From Gammaproteobacteria bacterium (GTDB lineage Bacteria > Pseudomonadota > Gammaproteobacteria > Chromatiales > Chromatiaceae), in the NCBI GenBank assembly GCA_006227775.1, contig SBFV01000125.1, positions 1-6,798 on the forward strand: a stretch of 6,798 bases of DNA, written 5' to 3'. The notes under the pieces are model-generated. The model was not told the DNA's origin. It worked only from the letters and a program-made list of their open reading frames with translations, and made no database searches. A program made the translations under genes and the position numbers. Of the stretch, positions 6,291 through 6,798 are shown piece after piece (the stretch's first letter is position 1; each line of letters begins with the position of its first letter).

Positions 6291-6798
6291 GAGAAGGTAT
6301 CTCAGGCTGCTCGTGTAACGTATCGAGCCCGCCCCGCAGCTCGGTTGCCGCCGCGCGCAAATCGCCCAGAAGCCGCCTGATCCCGCTGCACGCGAAGTCT
6401 GTGTCCGGCCACTTAAAGTAGCCCTCGCACCACGCCAGCCACTCGCATCCTCTGCACTCGGCCCCGGCGGCGACCAGCCCGTCCCGGAAGGCGCTCGTGC
6501 ATGCCGGACCCTGGTCGGGGAGTTCCATCCCCCGCTCGTCCAAGACGCGGATCTCAGCCGGATCGCGCTCCATGAGCGACCAGAGACGCACCGGGCGCTC
6601 GTGCACCAGGGCGATCAGCATCCCGTGAAAGGGCTCGACCGGTTGGTCGACGGTGGGGTTGTGCAGAAAGGTGTCGAGGGCCTGTTGGGCCTCTGCCACC
6701 GCCTCCGGCACGGGCTGGTGCCCGGTCAGGCGTACCCCGAAGCCGAGCGAGACGGCGAGCTTCGTCGCCCGTGCAAGACCTGGAACCCAGGGGACGGA
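6280..6798 (-). CDS. C-terminal part of a protein with an atypical SPASM-like cysteine cluster (partial, runs off the right edge)
   Basis: The minus-strand frame is open from the window edge to TAA 6280-6282, giving 172 visible residues of a longer protein. A GTG at 6711 is in frame but is unlikely to be the true start, since the 29 residues before it (ATKLAVSLGFGVRL and neighbours) read as coding. Near the end are C100, then C115-X2-C118-X5-C124 and, 12 residues on, C137. This is the SPASM pattern CX2CX5C, but Phe (CEGYF) occupies the place of the next cysteine in CX3C. The following GYFKWPDTDFAC segment is distinctive. Most likely this is the tail of a second radical-SAM enzyme, but the radical-SAM core would lie outside the window, so that is inference. 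It overlaps the next gene by 11 bases (ATGAGCGCTAA), implying coupled translation and joint function. Confidence 0.65.
   Translation of the reverse strand, partial: SVPWVPGLARATKLAVSLGFGVRLTGHQPVPEAVAEAQQALDTFLHNPTVDQPVEPFHGMLIALVHERPVRLWSLMERDPAEIRVLDERGMELPDQGPACTSAFRDGLVAAGAECRGCEWLAWCEGYFKWPDTDFACSGIRRLLGDLRAAATELRGGLDTLHEQPEIPSHER

Noticed and set aside
1..6798. CRISPR array, insertion sequence ends, tRNA or rRNA genes
   Set aside because: No spaced repeat array, transposase, terminal inverted repeats around a coding unit, or tRNA-like cloverleaf was found by eye; the only tandem array is the 17-bp one without spacers.

Overview
The window is GC-rich, apparently chromosomal DNA. Its gene content (a class B penicillin-binding protein/SEDS pair, a SulP transporter, SPASM radical-SAM enzymes) and codon use suggest a high-GC proteobacterium, perhaps a gammaproteobacterium. 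That placement is inference and is weak, because no rRNA or phylogenetic marker is present. Two gene blocks converge near position 3330-3390.

Left block, plus strand (1-3327): a 156-base leader with a near-perfect -10 box, a 10-bp inverted repeat and three tandem copies of a 17-bp repeat. It is followed by a short class B penicillin-binding protein (transpeptidase) and, after a 129-138 base gap, a SEDS glycosyltransferase of the FtsW/RodA/SpoVE family. The two enzymes would form a peptidoglycan polymerase/cross-linker pair at the inner membrane. The penicillin-binding protein lacks the long N-terminal region of E. coli PBP2 and looks more like the compact actinobacterial PbpA type, so this is probably an accessory or non-canonical pair. 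Gene symbols are left blank for that reason.

Right block, minus strand (6798-3387), read right to left: the C-terminal part of a protein with an atypical SPASM-like cysteine cluster that runs off the window edge; a complete radical-SAM/SPASM enzyme overlapping it by 11 bases; and, 6 bases further on, a SulP-family anion transporter with a C-terminal STAS domain. The spacing points to one translationally coupled operon. The complete radical-SAM enzyme has an anSME-like layout, including an Asp directly after the SPASM cysteine where sulfatase maturases keep a catalytic base. The operon may therefore modify a peptide or protein (a sulfatase or a RiPP precursor) and move sulfate or another anion. 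No substrate gene lies in the window.

The best leads for something undescribed are the tandem SPASM-protein/SulP operon and the 17-bp repeat leader of the cell-wall pair, where one extra repeat copy would put an upstream ATG in frame with the penicillin-binding protein.
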